From the NCBI GenBank assembly GCA_007922195.1, contig ML681991.1, positions 44,533,423 to 44,597,422 on the forward strand: 64,000 bases of DNA. The letters are read 5' to 3'. Source of the stretch: Podocnemis expansa (Eukaryota > Chordata > Testudines > Podocnemididae). This document shows, in pieces, positions 24,290 to 34,984 of this stretch. The notes beneath the pieces were generated by a model. That model was not told the origin of the DNA. It was given only the letters and a program-made list of their open reading frames with translations, and ran no database searches. A program made the translations under genes and the position numbers. Each line of letters opens with the position of its first letter. Within the stretch, counting starts at the first letter, position 1.

Positions 24290-25270
24290 CTAGTTTAAAG
24301 CCCTCCTCACTAGGGCAGCCAGTCGGTGCCCAAATACACTCTTCCCCTTCCTGGACAGGTGAAGGCCATCTCTGCCTATCAATCCTCTGTCCTGAAACAG
24401 AACTCCATGGTCAAGGAAGCCGAATCCCTCCTGACCACACCATCTTCTCAGCCAGGCACTCACCTCTAGGATGCACCTGTCTCTCCTCAGGCCTCTAGCC
24501 TTGACTGGAAGGATTGATGAGAACACCACCTGTGCTCCAAACTCCTTCACCCTCGCTCCCAGAGCCCTGAAGTCACCTTTGATCTGCTGAGGATCACCTC
24601 TCGCAGTATCATTGGTACCCACATGGATAAGAAGCATGCGGTAGTAGTCTGAGGGGCAGATGATTTTTGACAGTCCCTCCGTAACGTCTCTGATACGGGC
24701 ACCTGGCAGGCAGCATACCTCCCTAGAGGCCTTGTCAGAGCAACAGATGGGTGCCTCCATTCCTCTCAGGAGGGAGTCCCCAATCACCACAACCCTACGT
24801 TTCCTCTTAGGTGAGGTGGCTGTGATCTCCCCAGCCTCTGGGGTGGATGGTCTCTCCTCTACCTCCTTCATCGTGTCCAGCACCGCATAATGGTTCCTCA
24901 CCACAATGGATGGTGGGATGTGAGCAGGCGTGGAGCACTGTCTGCTGCCAGAGGTGACCAGCTGCCAGTGTCCTCCCTCTGCCATAGGCATCCCATCTGT
25001 TTCCACAGCTGTGGCAGTAGCCCTTGGCACCGGGATAGGGACCTCCTCCTTGCAGGTCTCATCATGGACACTGTCAAGGAACTTTTCCAGGGCATAGATA
25101 CCCCTGACTCGTGACACCTCCTCCTGTAACTCTCCTACCTGCTTCCGGAGAGATGCCACTAGAAGGCACCTATCACATAGGCTCATCTCCCTAGCCTGAC
25201 CATCAGTGGCAGGAAAATGAAGGCCACAGTCCTTGCAAATCCACACCAGGATCTGGGTGGAGATATCCAT
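24290..25270 (-). CDS. CR1 ORF1: zinc-binding, coiled-coil and SGNH esterase protein
   Basis: A 326-codon frame, intact. I chose the ATG at 25270 (protein starts MDIST) because the Cys cluster follows at once; the frame is open back to 25564. C12, C15, C32 and C35 form a C-x2-C, C-x2-C zinc-binding pair. A probable coiled coil follows (about 41-66), then a low-complexity Pro/Thr-rich linker and a basic KRKRR patch at 155-159. The C-terminal half is an SGNH/GDSL-type esterase: IGDSLLRG with Ser166, Gly190 in LPGAR, HVGTNDTAR with Asn220, and DGLHLS with Asp301 and His304. All four blocks are present, so the fold and active site look intact. Known CR1/L2 ORF1 proteins of this type bind RNA or chaperone it; the esterase's substrate is uncertain. 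Confidence 0.88.
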   Translation of the reverse strand: MDISTQILVWICKDCGLHFPATDGQAREMSLCDRCLLVASLRKQVGELQEEVSRVRGIYALEKFLDSVHDETCKEEVPIPVPRATATAVETDGMPMAEGGHWQLVTSGSRQCSTPAHIPPSIVVRNHYAVLDTMKEVEERPSTPEAGEITATSPKRKRRVVVIGDSLLRGMEAPICCSDKASREVCCLPGARIRDVTEGLSKIICPSDYYRMLLIHVGTNDTARGDPQQIKGDFRALGARVKEFGAQVVFSSILPVKARGLRRDRCILEVSAWLRRWCGQEGFGFLDHGVLFQDRGLIGRDGLHLSRKGKSVFGHRLAALVRRALN

Positions 25271-25570
25271 CGTCAGACACTCTGTCTGGCTACAAACAGT
25301 GGCCCCACTGTTTGTAGATGTGGGCCCACCTGCCTCATTGTTGGGAAGTTTATTGCAGGCATCACTGCCAAAGGGAAGTTTCAGGAGGATGAGTCGGCTC
25401 TGCATGTGTGCACAGGGAGCTGCTCCCGAGTGCAAGGGGCAGTGTGGGAAAAAGCACAAAAGTGCAACAAATGGTGCTGAAGCCTGGCTTTGCTGGCAGA
25501 GCAGAGGAGCAGGCAACAACTGTTTGGTTTCCTGTGCGCCCACCAGGATGGGCCCAATGTACATTTAAAA

Positions 25571-26267
25571 AAGTCACAGTGGCAATAAAGAGGATTCTAC
25601 TCTCCCCATGATGCTAAGCTAGTGGAAGATTTGCCTAATTACCATGGCATTCAAGGGGAGAGGACTGTACCTCAGCACAGTAGGGTGACTGTCTGTCCCG
25701 TTTTGAATTCCTCCTGGCCATCTGGCAGAAGTGGAACCTTGGTCCAGCTTACTAAGAACAAACAGGACTGGTGCCCACTTTGGTGAAAAGAAGTGTGGTA
25801 AGAAGGGACGTGCGGGGAGGGCGTGTGTGTGGCAATGCCAGCACCCTGCTGAGCAGGAAGCAGGGCTCAGGCAAGAAATAACACCAGCCCCACATGGGGA
25901 TGTTAGCCCCGAGCAATGTCCTGTTTTCTCTATGGGAAATATGTTTCCCCTCACACACCCTGAAAAAAATGAATTCTATCTCAGCTCCTTTCCAGAGGCG
26001 GTCCTGGAACCAACTTTTCCACTACCTCTGCACTTATTCAACATATGGAACAATTGCTCCCTCTTGTGACCCAGTGCTGGTGGTACAGCAAACCCTGCTC
26101 AGAAAGAATAAATGATCAGAACAAATCGTTAACTACCCGCCAACAGTTCTTAGAAATCTTGTAGACATTTTCTGTTTCAGACCCTGTCCTGCCTTACAGA
26201 AAAATGTCCTTCAACTATTGCAATCGACATGCAACAGATGTTTATATTTAATAACAGATGCACATAG
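25571..26267. other. No gene; unassigned sequence
   Basis: A TAGGGTGACTGTCTGTCCCG segment at 25686 resembles the left half of a TIR element like 3383-3502 but lacks a right end. Otherwise nothing is recognised. Confidence 0.4.
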
Positions 26268-27430
26268 ACTCACAGAGAATGAGGGTTGGAGTTGACCTCA
26301 GGAGGCCGTCTCTAGTCCAACCCTCTACTCAAAGCAGGACCAACCCCAACTAGATCAACCCAGCCTGGGATTTGCCAAGCTGTACCTTAAAAACCTCTAT
26401 GAATGGAGATTCCAACACTGAGACCATTGCTTCTTGTCCTAACATCAGCCATCCCTGAGAACTGCCAGGCTCCATCCTCTCTGGAATGCCCCCCTTACGG
26501 TAGTTGAAGGCTGGTATCAAATCCCGCCCTCATTCTTCTCTTCTGCAGGCTAAACAAACCTAGTTCTCTCAGCTTCTCCTCATAAGTCATGTCTTCCAGT
26601 CCCCTAATCATTTTTGATACCCTCAGTCGGACTCTTTTCAGTTTGTCCACCTTCTTTCTGTAGTGGAGGACCTCAAACTGGACACAGTACTTGAAATGAG
26701 GCCTCACTAATGCTGAATAGTGGGGAATAAGCATCTCCTTTGATTTGCTGGCAGTGCTCCTGTTAATGCAGCCCAATATGCCATTGGTCTTTGTGGCAAC
26801 AAGCGTGCATTGTTTACTCATATCCAGGGATTAAAGTATAATTTGGGGGGCCCCAGAATGCTCTTGTGCTGGTGGGCCCCTCTCCAGTGCTGGTGGGCCA
26901 CCCTAGACCTCAGCTCCTGCCCCCCCCATGCCACCGACCCACCCCCTGCCCCGCAATACCCCTCCTGGCACGAGTCCACTGTCCCAGCTCACTGGTGGTG
27001 GGGTTGGGGGGGCAGTAGGCCCCGGTCTGGGCGGCACTGTGGCTGCGGCACCCCTGCAGGCCCAAGGTTGGGGGCAGGGCATAGAAGGGGAGGAGTTTAG
27101 GGTGGGGCTTGAGCCCCCTAGTAATGCCCCTGGTCCCTGCCCCCTCCCCTGCCCACTGGAATGCAGGGGAACGCTGCTCCGGGGCCTGCTATTTTTAGGG
27201 GCCCAGCATTTGAGCTCCTAAAAATAGAACGTGGACCTGGAACGCTGTGTCCCAGCGCTTGCATTTTTCAATGGTGGGCCCCAGAATGCAGCGTTCCGGC
27301 TCCACGTTCTATTTTCAGGAGCCCTGGGACGATGAGCTCCTAAAAATAGTGGGCCCCTGAACAGCGTTCTGGTCCCTTCCCCCTTACTTTAACCTCTGCT
27401 CATATCCAACTTCTTGACTACTGTAACCTG
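26268..27430 (-). mobile_element. CR1 LINE split by a hAT-type insertion
   Basis: The reverse-strand CR1 3' region starts at about 26268. Its reverse frame 26495-26821 reads a CR1 ORF2 C-terminal segment with [10 protein letters not shown] and RPHFKYCVQF motifs. The sequence stops at 26824 and resumes at 27399 with AACTTCTTGACTACTGTAAC, the next CR1 segment, before fading by about 27430. The insertion 26825-27398 has an exact 8-bp TSD, so the CR1 is older than it. Confidence 0.83.
26825..27398. mobile_element. hAT-type element, CAGGGGTTAAAGTA family copy 1, perfect TSD
   Basis: Left end CAGGGATTAAAGTATAATTTGG, right end TTACTTTAACCTCTG. CTCATATC flanks both (26817-26824, 27399-27406), a perfect 8-bp TSD. 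It lies within a CR1. The interior has hairpin modules in which CTATTTTTAGG faces CCTAAAAATAG (for example 27187-27229 and 27310-27349) with GGGCCCCAGAATGC words. It shares these with copies at 31391-31907 and 41824-42657. No transposase. Confidence 0.88.
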
Positions 27431-27604
27431 CAGATTACTCACAGTTGAGATTAGCTCAAGCACAACACCTTCACTTCTCTAAAGTCAAGAACAGAACTGC
27501 TCCTACATCAGATTAATTGAACAGAGGTGGACTCTCAGCTGTTGGCTTAGATCTGAGGATATTCCAAACCTGTTTTTCACATGATTCACCCTGGATAACA
27601 TGAA

Positions 27605-27765
27605 GCCAGATGAAATTTTCCACACAAAGTCAAAAATGGTCTTTTTTCAAACCAAAACAAACCAGACTTGCTTCCTGAAAATTGGCAACATTATTGGCAA
27701 TTTCCATTTTCTGGGAAGGGCTTCTTAACTTCTTTAAAAGAAAGTTTTATTTTGATATTCAAAGG
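27605..27765. repeat. AT-rich interspersed-repeat-like patch
   Basis: Runs such as GGTCTTTTTTCAAACCAAAA, and AAAATTGGCAACATTATTGG, like the other AT-rich patches listed. Weak evidence of a common origin. Confidence 0.25.
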
Positions 27766-27869
27766 GTAGGGATTCATTGCTTTCAGTAAACTGAGCCCCT
27801 TATGGTGCCCCACGTTATAAATCTTTCCCTCCAACCCCACCACAGGCTAGACGCACAAGAAATCAAAAG

Positions 27870-27985
27870 TTCCAAAGGGGCAGCCGAGTTAGTCTAGTTC
27901 AGTGAAACAAACAAGGAGTCCTGGGGTACTTAAGGACTAACAAATTTATTTACTGCTTGAGCTTTCATGGGAGAAATCACAAGCC
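27870..27985 (+). mobile_element. SINE-like repeat (TTAGTCTAG head, AAACAAGGAGTCC body)
   Basis: Reads GGGGCAGCCGAGTTAGTCTA, then AAACAAACAAGGAGTCCTGG, GACTAACAAATTTATTTAC and AGCTTTCATGGGAGAAATC. The same order recurs inverted at 59470-59550 and as a fold-back at 46690-46850. I do not assign a family name. It is not coding. Confidence 0.6.
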
Positions 27986-28364
27986 ACTTTTGAAAATCTT
28001 GACCTTTCTTATCTTCATACTGTTGCCTGTAACACACAAGATTCTAGCCACACATATCAGGAATGAAGGAGGGTACACAGATGTCACTCATAGATGTCAT
28101 TCTCCAGTTTTCATGCACAGAGTAGACAGAAGATATGGACAACTGCCTGGATGAATCTGTCTCATCAGGTCTCCCCTGTACTTCCTGTTGCTCAACAATC
28201 AAACCAACTCTTTCTCCCCTCTTGCTTCTGCTTCTTAACATCTTTCTCTTTGTTTCCCTCCCTCTTGGCATTTATTTAACGTAGCATTCTTCTAGCATCT
28301 AAGGGTTCTAAAAGAGTTGGCTAAGGAACAATGAGGCTTGTTAATGCTGATTTTCAAGCCTTGG

Positions 28365-29682
28365 AGTTTTGAGGAAATTCCAGAGAACCAGAAGAAAGCT
28401 AATGTTGTACCAACAAGACAACACAGATAATTATAGACATCATAGTCTGACATCAATCCTAGGCAAGATAGTGGAGCAGCTGATAGGAGACTTGATTAAT
28501 AAAGATGTTTTCCAGGGGAAGAGATCCTGGCAAACTAACCTTGTATCTTTTCTTGATGAGATTGTAAAATTGGCTGATACAGGTAATGATGTGGGCATAA
28601 TATAGTTAGATGTCTATAAGTTTGGTTTCTAAGGTTACAATGTTAATGCAATAGGTTTCTGTAAGGTGTTTGAGTTGGTACCATATGAAATTTTGATTAA
28701 AAATTAGAAAGATATAAAATTAGCATGGGACAATAGATTAATAGCTGGCTAACCAAAAGATCTCAACAGGTAATTATAAAGAGGGATATCACCAAATGGG
28801 CATGTTTCTGGTGGGCTCCTGCAGGGATTGGTTCTTGGTCCTTTGCTATTTCACATTTTTATCAATGAGTTGGAAGAAAATACATCATCTCTGATCAAGT
28901 TTGCAGATTACACAAAAATCAAGACAGTGGTAGTCCATGAAGAGGACGAGTCACTATGCAGTATGATCTTTCACTTAGTAAACTGGGCAGCAGATAATGT
29001 AGGGCATAGTTACAGGATGGGGGACTTTATCCTGGGAAGCAGTGAGTCTGAAAAAGATTTGAGAATCCTGGTGGTTAATCAGGTGAACACGAACTGTTGG
29101 TGTGATGCTCTGGCCACAAGAGCTAATAAGATTTTTGGATACACAGGACCAAGTACAAGTAGGGAGGTTATATTCCTCTATATTTGGCCTGCATGCAACA
29201 CTGCTGGAAAAACATACCCAGTTCTGGTGTTCACAATTCAAGAAAAATTGGAGATGGTTCAGAGAAAACCCATGAGCATGATTAAAGGATTATAGTGACT
29301 CAAGGAGCTCAATTTGCTTATCTTAAGTAACAAACAGAAAGTTAAGGGGTGACTTGATTATAGTCCATACAAAAGTATCTACACAATGGACAGAAATATA
29401 GTAATCATAGGCTCTTCAACCTAGATGATAAACAAGAGCCAGTGTCTCAAAGTTGAAACTGAACAGATTTAAGAATAATGTGTAGGTTTTTAAAAATAAA
29501 GATAAGTAGCTAGCAACCAATTTAGCCATGGTTATGGTGGATTTTCCATTGCTGGGAACTTATGAATGTTTGTCTAAGAGATCTGCTCTAGTACAAAGAG
29601 GATTCAATTCTGGGAAGTCCTATGTTGTGCCAGAGATGCTCACAGAGGTCCCTTGTGGCCTTAAAATCTAAGAATCTTATTT
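28365..29682 (+). mobile_element. Old CR1-type LINE remnant, RT to 3' end
   Basis: Forward frames give RT fragments: HHSLTSILGKIVEQ and WQTNLVSFLDEI (28369-28605), then VLGPLLFHIFINELEE with KFADYTKI (28828-29295), where the FADD motif reads FADY. The 3' end at 29655-29682 reads GTCCCTTGTGGCCTTAAAAT CTAAGAATCT, a CR1-type terminus. It is close to the reverse copy at 8838-10460. Multiple shifts and stops. Confidence 0.77.
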
Positions 29683-30569
29683 AGTGCTGGGATTCTGTTT
29701 GTATGATAGATCAGTTACAATTGGGATGCTGTTGTATTGTAACACAGTCAGAGAACAACTTGCTGTCCTATCTGAATGCCTGGCTTTGCAGCCTATCTTT
29801 GCCCTCACCAGCTTACATGGTATCTGGTCTTTGTTGGATGTGTAGCCAGAACTTTGAATGAATAAACTCATCAATTCAGCGAGAGAAAATGCGTAGACTG
29901 GCCAGCAGGGGGCAGCCCTGTCTGCAATAACCCCTGGAAGGGTCTGAGGGTCTGCTGTGGAGGGGCAGAAGCTGTGTGGATGGGCAGCCGGCAAAGCATT
30001 CAGTTCTGCCCCTTGAGGCCCTGATATTCTGCTAAACAGGCAGCAACTAGCAGAGATGTAGAAACTGACTGCTTTTCAGGGGTGTGTTAACATGCCTGAG
30101 TGCATGTGTGGAGATGTGAATGGGTGACCCTCAAAGAACTAGCCAAAACTCTTGTGTCCACAAGCTGAGGCCAGGGGCCTTGTTAAGACAACCTTCTTGC
30201 TCAGTTTCTCATCCTGCTCATCGGGCTAGAAACACCATAAAAACAACTGGGAAGAGGAGAGTTCTGGGCAAGCGCACAGGCCTATTGGCAGCTTCGTACC
30301 TCTTCACAAACTGAGATTTGAGCCAGGCTGCTGTACTCTGCCGCAGTGGCCACCTTTGAGGGACATGTGGGAGGCTAGGAATGATACATTCAACACAGTT
30401 CAGCTCATTCAGAGGACTGCTAGGCTTGGCAAACTCACTCCCAGGGAAGAGGAAATGTCCATTAGATCAAAGCAGCCTCCAAAAGGTTAAAATTCTCACC
30501 CAGACCCCGTCCATTGTGCTTCTCATAGCATACCTCTTAACCACCAGTGCATCTGGAGCTAAGAGCAGG
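29683..30569. other. No gene or recognised repeat
   Basis: Short frames only; no motif. The CAGCAGGGGGCAGC word near 29901 is not part of any repeat I recognise. Confidence 0.4.
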
Positions 30570-30690
30570 AGCTAGAAATTTGGGAGTTCTGGTCCTGTCT
30601 CTAACGCCAACTCCTGTGGCCTTGGGCATGTTATTTAATCACTCTTCCTCAGTTTCCTTCACCTATAAAATGACAATAGTCATTAGCACA
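30570..30690 (+). mobile_element. MIR-like SINE fragment
   Basis: CTGTGGCCTTGGGCATGTTA TTTAATC, then CTCAGTTTCCTTCACCTATAA and AAATGACAATAGTCATTAGC are in the order of the MIR core and 3' part. Diverged, no TSD found. Confidence 0.68.
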
Positions 30691-31390
30691 AAGAATCCAC
30701 ATGTGCAGAATTTCTTGGGTTACAGAGTCTCCTAAGAGATTTTTGGGATCATATCCCTCTTCATGCTGAGGAAGAGCCTTAGTGTGTGTCACGTCAGTTT
30801 TTCGTGAGTACCAGTATAGACACGATCAAAAGGGCTCGTTGTTTAAGTGTGTCACTATGGAGCGTGAGGTCAGAAACTTGATCTAAGGAGCTCTCAGCAA
30901 CCTTGGAGGCAGCAAACATGATGTGCTCCATTCTTAGCAGCCAGATGCCAGACACTCCAGCTCTGGAGTGTGGTTTGTCTGGGTTCTGTGATGTCTGGGT
31001 AAGTAACAACAACTCAGTATAACCCTGAGCTAAATCCTGAAGGCCTTCCTCAAGCAAAGTTCTCCCTGAAGCCTACGGGAGTTTGTCAGAGTTCACATGG
31101 AATAATAGCTGAAGGAGGTGGCTCTGTAGTACTCAGACAGTGCCTCTTCTGTTGGCATTTGGGGAGTAGATGGAAGAACAGGGGCAAGGGGAAGTGCACA
31201 CTAGTCCTCATGCCTCCCACGACTCTGACAATCCCAGAGAGCTTGGAGAAAAGCCAGCTGAAAGTTACCATGATTTGTGGAAGTCAGCACTGATTTAATC
31301 ACCTTTCCCACAGGTTTCACTCTGCCTGGCTGCTGCAGCTGAGATTTTGCTTGGCCCAGGAGTGCAGTGGGGAAGGTGCTTCAGGAGTTG
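30691..31390. other. No gene or recognised repeat
   Basis: Nothing beyond short frames. Confidence 0.4.
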
Positions 31391-31907
31391 CAGGGGTTAA
31401 AGTAAGCCACAATGGCCTGGAATGCTGTTCTGGGNNNNNNNNNNCCCAGAACACAGCGTTCTATTTTTAGGAGCCCAAGCGCTGGATCCCTAAAAAAAGC
31501 AGGGCCCAGAATGGTGTTCTCCAGCATGTTCCAGCGGGCAGGGGTGGATGGTGGGCTCCCCCGCACATGTGTAGGCTGCAGAGTTTCCTGGCCAAGCGTG
31601 CTGCCCATGAGTGCGGGGGTGGCCCAGTTCATGCTGGGGGGGGTAGTATTGGGGGAGCCTGAGCTGTGGGTGCATGTTGGAGGCAGGGGGTGGATTTTGA
31701 GGGCAAGTATTGTGGTCAGGCATGGATTTTGGGGGTGGATATTGGGTGCAAGGGTGGATTTTGGTGACAGGGGAATGGATATTGGGGGCAGTAGCTGGGG
31801 TGCTTGAAGGTGACCTGGATGTGTGGGAACGGGGCCTGGACGTGCAAGAGGGGGGCCTGCCCATAAGGGAGGATTCGGGGTCCTGCCAAATTGTACTTTA
31901 ACCCCTG
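31391..31907. mobile_element. hAT-type element, CAGGGGTTAAAGTA family copy 2, with assembly gap
   Basis: Left end CAGGGGTTAAAGTAAGCC, right end TTGTACTTTAACCCCTG, an inverted pair. Flanking octamers AGGAGTTG and GGGAGCAG match at 5 of 8 positions, a decayed or uncertain TSD. The interior has the CTATTTTTAGGAGCCC arm of the family hairpin, a 10-N gap at 31435-31444, and a G-rich right half with repeated GTGGATTTTGG and ATATTGGG units. No transposase. Confidence 0.78.
31435..31444. other. Assembly gap (10 N) at a palindrome apex
   Basis: Bases before the gap read GTTCTGGG and bases after it CCCAGAAC, exact inverted copies. The missing sequence therefore lies in the loop of a hairpin inside the hAT-type element. 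Confidence 0.97.
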
Positions 31908-33440
31908 GGGAGCAGAAAGAGCCAGCCAGTCAGTTGCTAGCATGATTAAGATCAGCTGAGGTTGTCTCCTCCGTTCCACGAGAGATGTAGCAAATTGCAG
32001 TCCTGAGGGATATGGCTGGGGAGGAGCTGCTGTGATGTCATTCTGTCAGCATTAGGGATCCAGGATGAGCCCTTTAGCTGGTGCATCATGGGAAGGAGCC
32101 CTATTGGGGTTTGCAGGCAGGGGAGTGGCAGAAAGGGATGGAGCAGAGGGACACCATCCCCAGCTTAACAGAAGGATTTCCTTTTGGAAATCCACATGGC
32201 AGAGCCAGCTGGCAGACCTGTGGCATCCCCTCTTCAGGGAAGCTGAAGCTCTCCCCTAGCTCCCAGTCAGCTTCTGCTGGCAGGGGAAGGCCCGGGTTCT
32301 CCTTTTTACAGTATTCAATAGTCAAGCCCCAGCTACATCAAAAGCCAGATTTCAATCCATGAAGCCCTCTAACAGCTGATATCTTGTGTGATAATGCAGA
32401 TCATACCACACTGGACAAAATGGATGAGCACTGGGGACAAAATATTCTCACTCGAAGGGGATCTGGTTACAGCCCAGACTTGCAGAGGAAATCAGCCAGG
32501 CCAGATTTTGAGACACTCCAGGTAACATTGAAAACCTTCCTCTTCTCCAAAGCTGTCTTTGTAAAGAGCAACACTCACCACTGTGGCACCTCCTTCCGTC
32601 CTGTGACCCCCAAGCAAATCCAGCCCCTAAAGGAGGGAACCACTCAAATTTAAAAAACCCAAAACCAAAAAAGCAACCCCCAAACTCCACCCCAAGCAGA
32701 GCTTTTGCCTCAAAAAGGGAGACCTGCCAGGACTCCCATTAAGTGTGTCAGGCGCAGTGCGGTTGCTGCTGATGTTACATGGAAGGTGGCCAGATACTCT
32801 GATGCTGGATGGCAGGAGAAACCCTAAGGTAAAGTGACTTAGAAAGAAGGAGGCAGCATCGCTGTACAGGGGAATCAGCGAGTCCCCCTCCACTGTTCCC
32901 CTTCCAACACATCTGGGCTAGGAGATGTAATTCCCCAACTCCCCTACAGCCTGGAACATCCCTCCCACCAGAGAGGATGGTTTCCTGATGGCCCTCGCCA
33001 GCAAGGGAAGGGTTGCCATCCTTTCCCAGATGTTTCTTTGTGGGAGGCAAGGATGTGGCTTTATGAATATGGATACATACAGAGATACTATGGTGATGGG
33101 TGCCTCATTTTAGGAAACCCCCAGTGAGAGAGTGAGAGGTTTCATTGGCCTGATCCAGGGTCCTTCCTGTGCTCTGTGGGAATTCTTCCTGAGTAAAGAC
33201 TGCACAATCCAGCCCATTTCAGAGTCTGTCTCATCTGTTCTTTATGCAAACAACTACACTTGAACCTGACCTCCAATCATGCATGCATGTACTGCTGTTG
33301 TAGCCATGTAGCCATGGAGCTGCCACATCCCTGACTCAAAGTGGTTTCCATCATACATAGGCTTTGCAGTTTAGTTCAATGGCTCTCAGCATCCCCCCTG
33401 TAAAAACTGTCCCAGCTCCCTATGTAGCCTTTCTGGTTCC
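31908..33440. other. No gene recognised
   Basis: Several frames below 100 codons, all without motifs. A stretch near 32480-32570 (CTTCCTCTTCTCCAAAGCTG) loosely resembles an L2-type 3' region, but I cannot support it. Confidence 0.4.
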
Positions 33441-33560
33441 TGGCTGTTAGAAAGACGCAATATGTAGGGGAATATCTTCTACTGGATTGACTTCTGCTGT
33501 GGGAGAGACAAGCTTTCTGTCTTGCACACAGCTCTTCCTCAGGTCTTTGTAATCTCGAGA
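33441..33560 (-). repeat. Interspersed repeat with AAGCTTGTCTCT core, copy 1
   Basis: Read in reverse it gives GAGGAAGAGCTGTGTGCAAG, GAAAGCTTGTCTCTCCCACA, then a 'gaagtcaatccagtagaagata' segment. The forward copy at 55370-55500 has the same order. The family name is not assigned. Confidence 0.55.
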
Positions 33561-34330
33561 GTTGTCTTTCTTCTCAGCAGAAATCCACCCAGTCAAAGAC
33601 ATTAACTCATCCGCCTTGTCTCTCATCTCTCATGTCTGTAGAGTACATGGAGTGCAGCTGTCTTTCTCTACAGTGGATGAATAAAGTATCATGTGCTTCT
33701 CCCAGGAGTATCTAGAGCTGAATGGCCTATTTGATGCTGGGGATGCCCCTGCTAGTGTGGTGCTGGCACTTTAAGGCCTTGAGAGCTCCCTCCTTGGGGA
33801 GAGAAATGATGAAGTGTGAGGTAATTATTGGGCACTGCCCACGTCTGTCCTTCTCCGGCCTGGGTCCTGGGATGATCTTGACTGACAATGAGCCTGGTTT
33901 TGTTTTAGAGCATGCCATTAATGGGAAAGGGGAAAAAACCAAACAAACAAACCGAGAGACTGAAGGCAGTCTGTGGGAAAATGGACAGCATTCTGTTGTG
34001 CTATAGATCACACAGTCCCCCTCCGAACATTAAAAAGAAAAAATATTAAAACAATTTCCGAGAAAAGTCAGTCGCTGATAATTTATAGCCTTCAGCTTTG
34101 TGAAGCTACCGCACAGAGGAGGTTAGGATTGCAGCATAGTGGAATCTTCCCTCTCTGTCTATGAGTTATTTTTAAAATCAGGAGGATGAAGTTTTGCTTA
34201 AACCTAAAATTTCCTCCATGCTCTTCTGCAGAAAACCTCCCACAGACCCATCTAGCTTGAGCTTTCTCTTTTCCCATCTCTGCCCTCAGGGAAACTAGTT
34301 TAAGAAAATGAACAACTGCCTCTTGAGTAG
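33561..34330. other. No gene recognised
   Basis: Two near-coincident 94-codon frames on opposite strands (33722-34006 and 33727-34011) are mutual shadows. Nothing else. Confidence 0.4.
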
Positions 34331-34690
34331 AGCATGATGAAATTTTTTGTCAGTCTTTTTTCTGTTGGACTCAAAATGGCGAATTTTGTGAATTTGTGTC
34401 AGCTTTGCCAAACTGACTCAGTCAAGCAAAAAGGAAAGAAAATAGTTCTGAATGAATAAAAATAGTTCTTTTCAACATGTGCAAACCAAAATGTTTGACT
34501 TTTATGTTTGCAATGATTCTTGGTTTAAATTCTCTTTAATTTCCCTTTTTTTTTTTTTTAAGGCTAGTTTGACTTGGAAAGAATGTTGATTTTTGGACTC
34601 ACTGGAAATTCTGAAAGACTTTGTTTAACCAAAAATGTTTTCCCCACCTCCCCAATTTACATGGTCAGCAAACTTAAAAATCCATGATTC
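34331..34690. repeat. AT-rich interspersed-repeat-like patch
   Basis: Contains AAAATAGTTCTTTTCAACAT and CCAAAAATGTTTTCCCC words plus a T13 run near 34547. Similar in character to 39360-39720 and 54480-54930. Confidence 0.3.
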
Positions 34691-34984
34691 ACCCACTTCT
34701 ACCCTCAAGCCATGTTTTTAAAAGACACTTTAGCCTGTTTTGTACAACTTGGGGGCAACTACTCCATGCTGATTAGGCCTCGCTGGAATATTGTGTCCAA
34801 TCCTGGGTGCCTCATTTTAGGAACGATGTGAACAAACTAGAGAAAGTCCAAAGAAGAGCAACATGAAATGATTAAAGGTCCAGAACATTTGACATCTGAG
34901 GGAAGATTGAAAGAGCTGGGCTTGTTCAGTCTGGAAAAGAGGAGGCTGAGAGGGGATATGATAACAGTTTTCAAGTACCTAAAG

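Larger units (their letters stand above)
21181..25560 (-). mobile_element. Nearly full-length CR1 LINE
   Basis: A reverse-strand CR1 with ORF1 (24290-25270), a spacer of about 260 bp, ORF2 (24028-21258) and a short 3' UTR ending in the tail at 21181-21205 (plus strand ATCATAGAATCCTAGGTTTG). The 5' boundary is not sharp. Sequence upstream of the likely ORF1 start is open to 25564, and the element may begin anywhere from about 25330 to 25560. ORF1 is intact and ORF2 has two frameshifts. It is the best-preserved TE in the window. Confidence 0.9.

Noticed and set aside
25271..25564. N-terminal extension of CR1 ORF1 (98 extra codons to an ATG at 25564)
   Set aside because: It reads as unstructured leader sequence with no homology I can recall, and the ATG at 25270 immediately precedes the conserved Cys cluster. 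I treat the extension as 5' leader.
25681..25720. Left-end-like TAGGGTGACTGTCTGTCCCG, perhaps a second copy of the TIR element at 3383
   Set aside because: No right end and only about 35 bases recognisable; too short to call.
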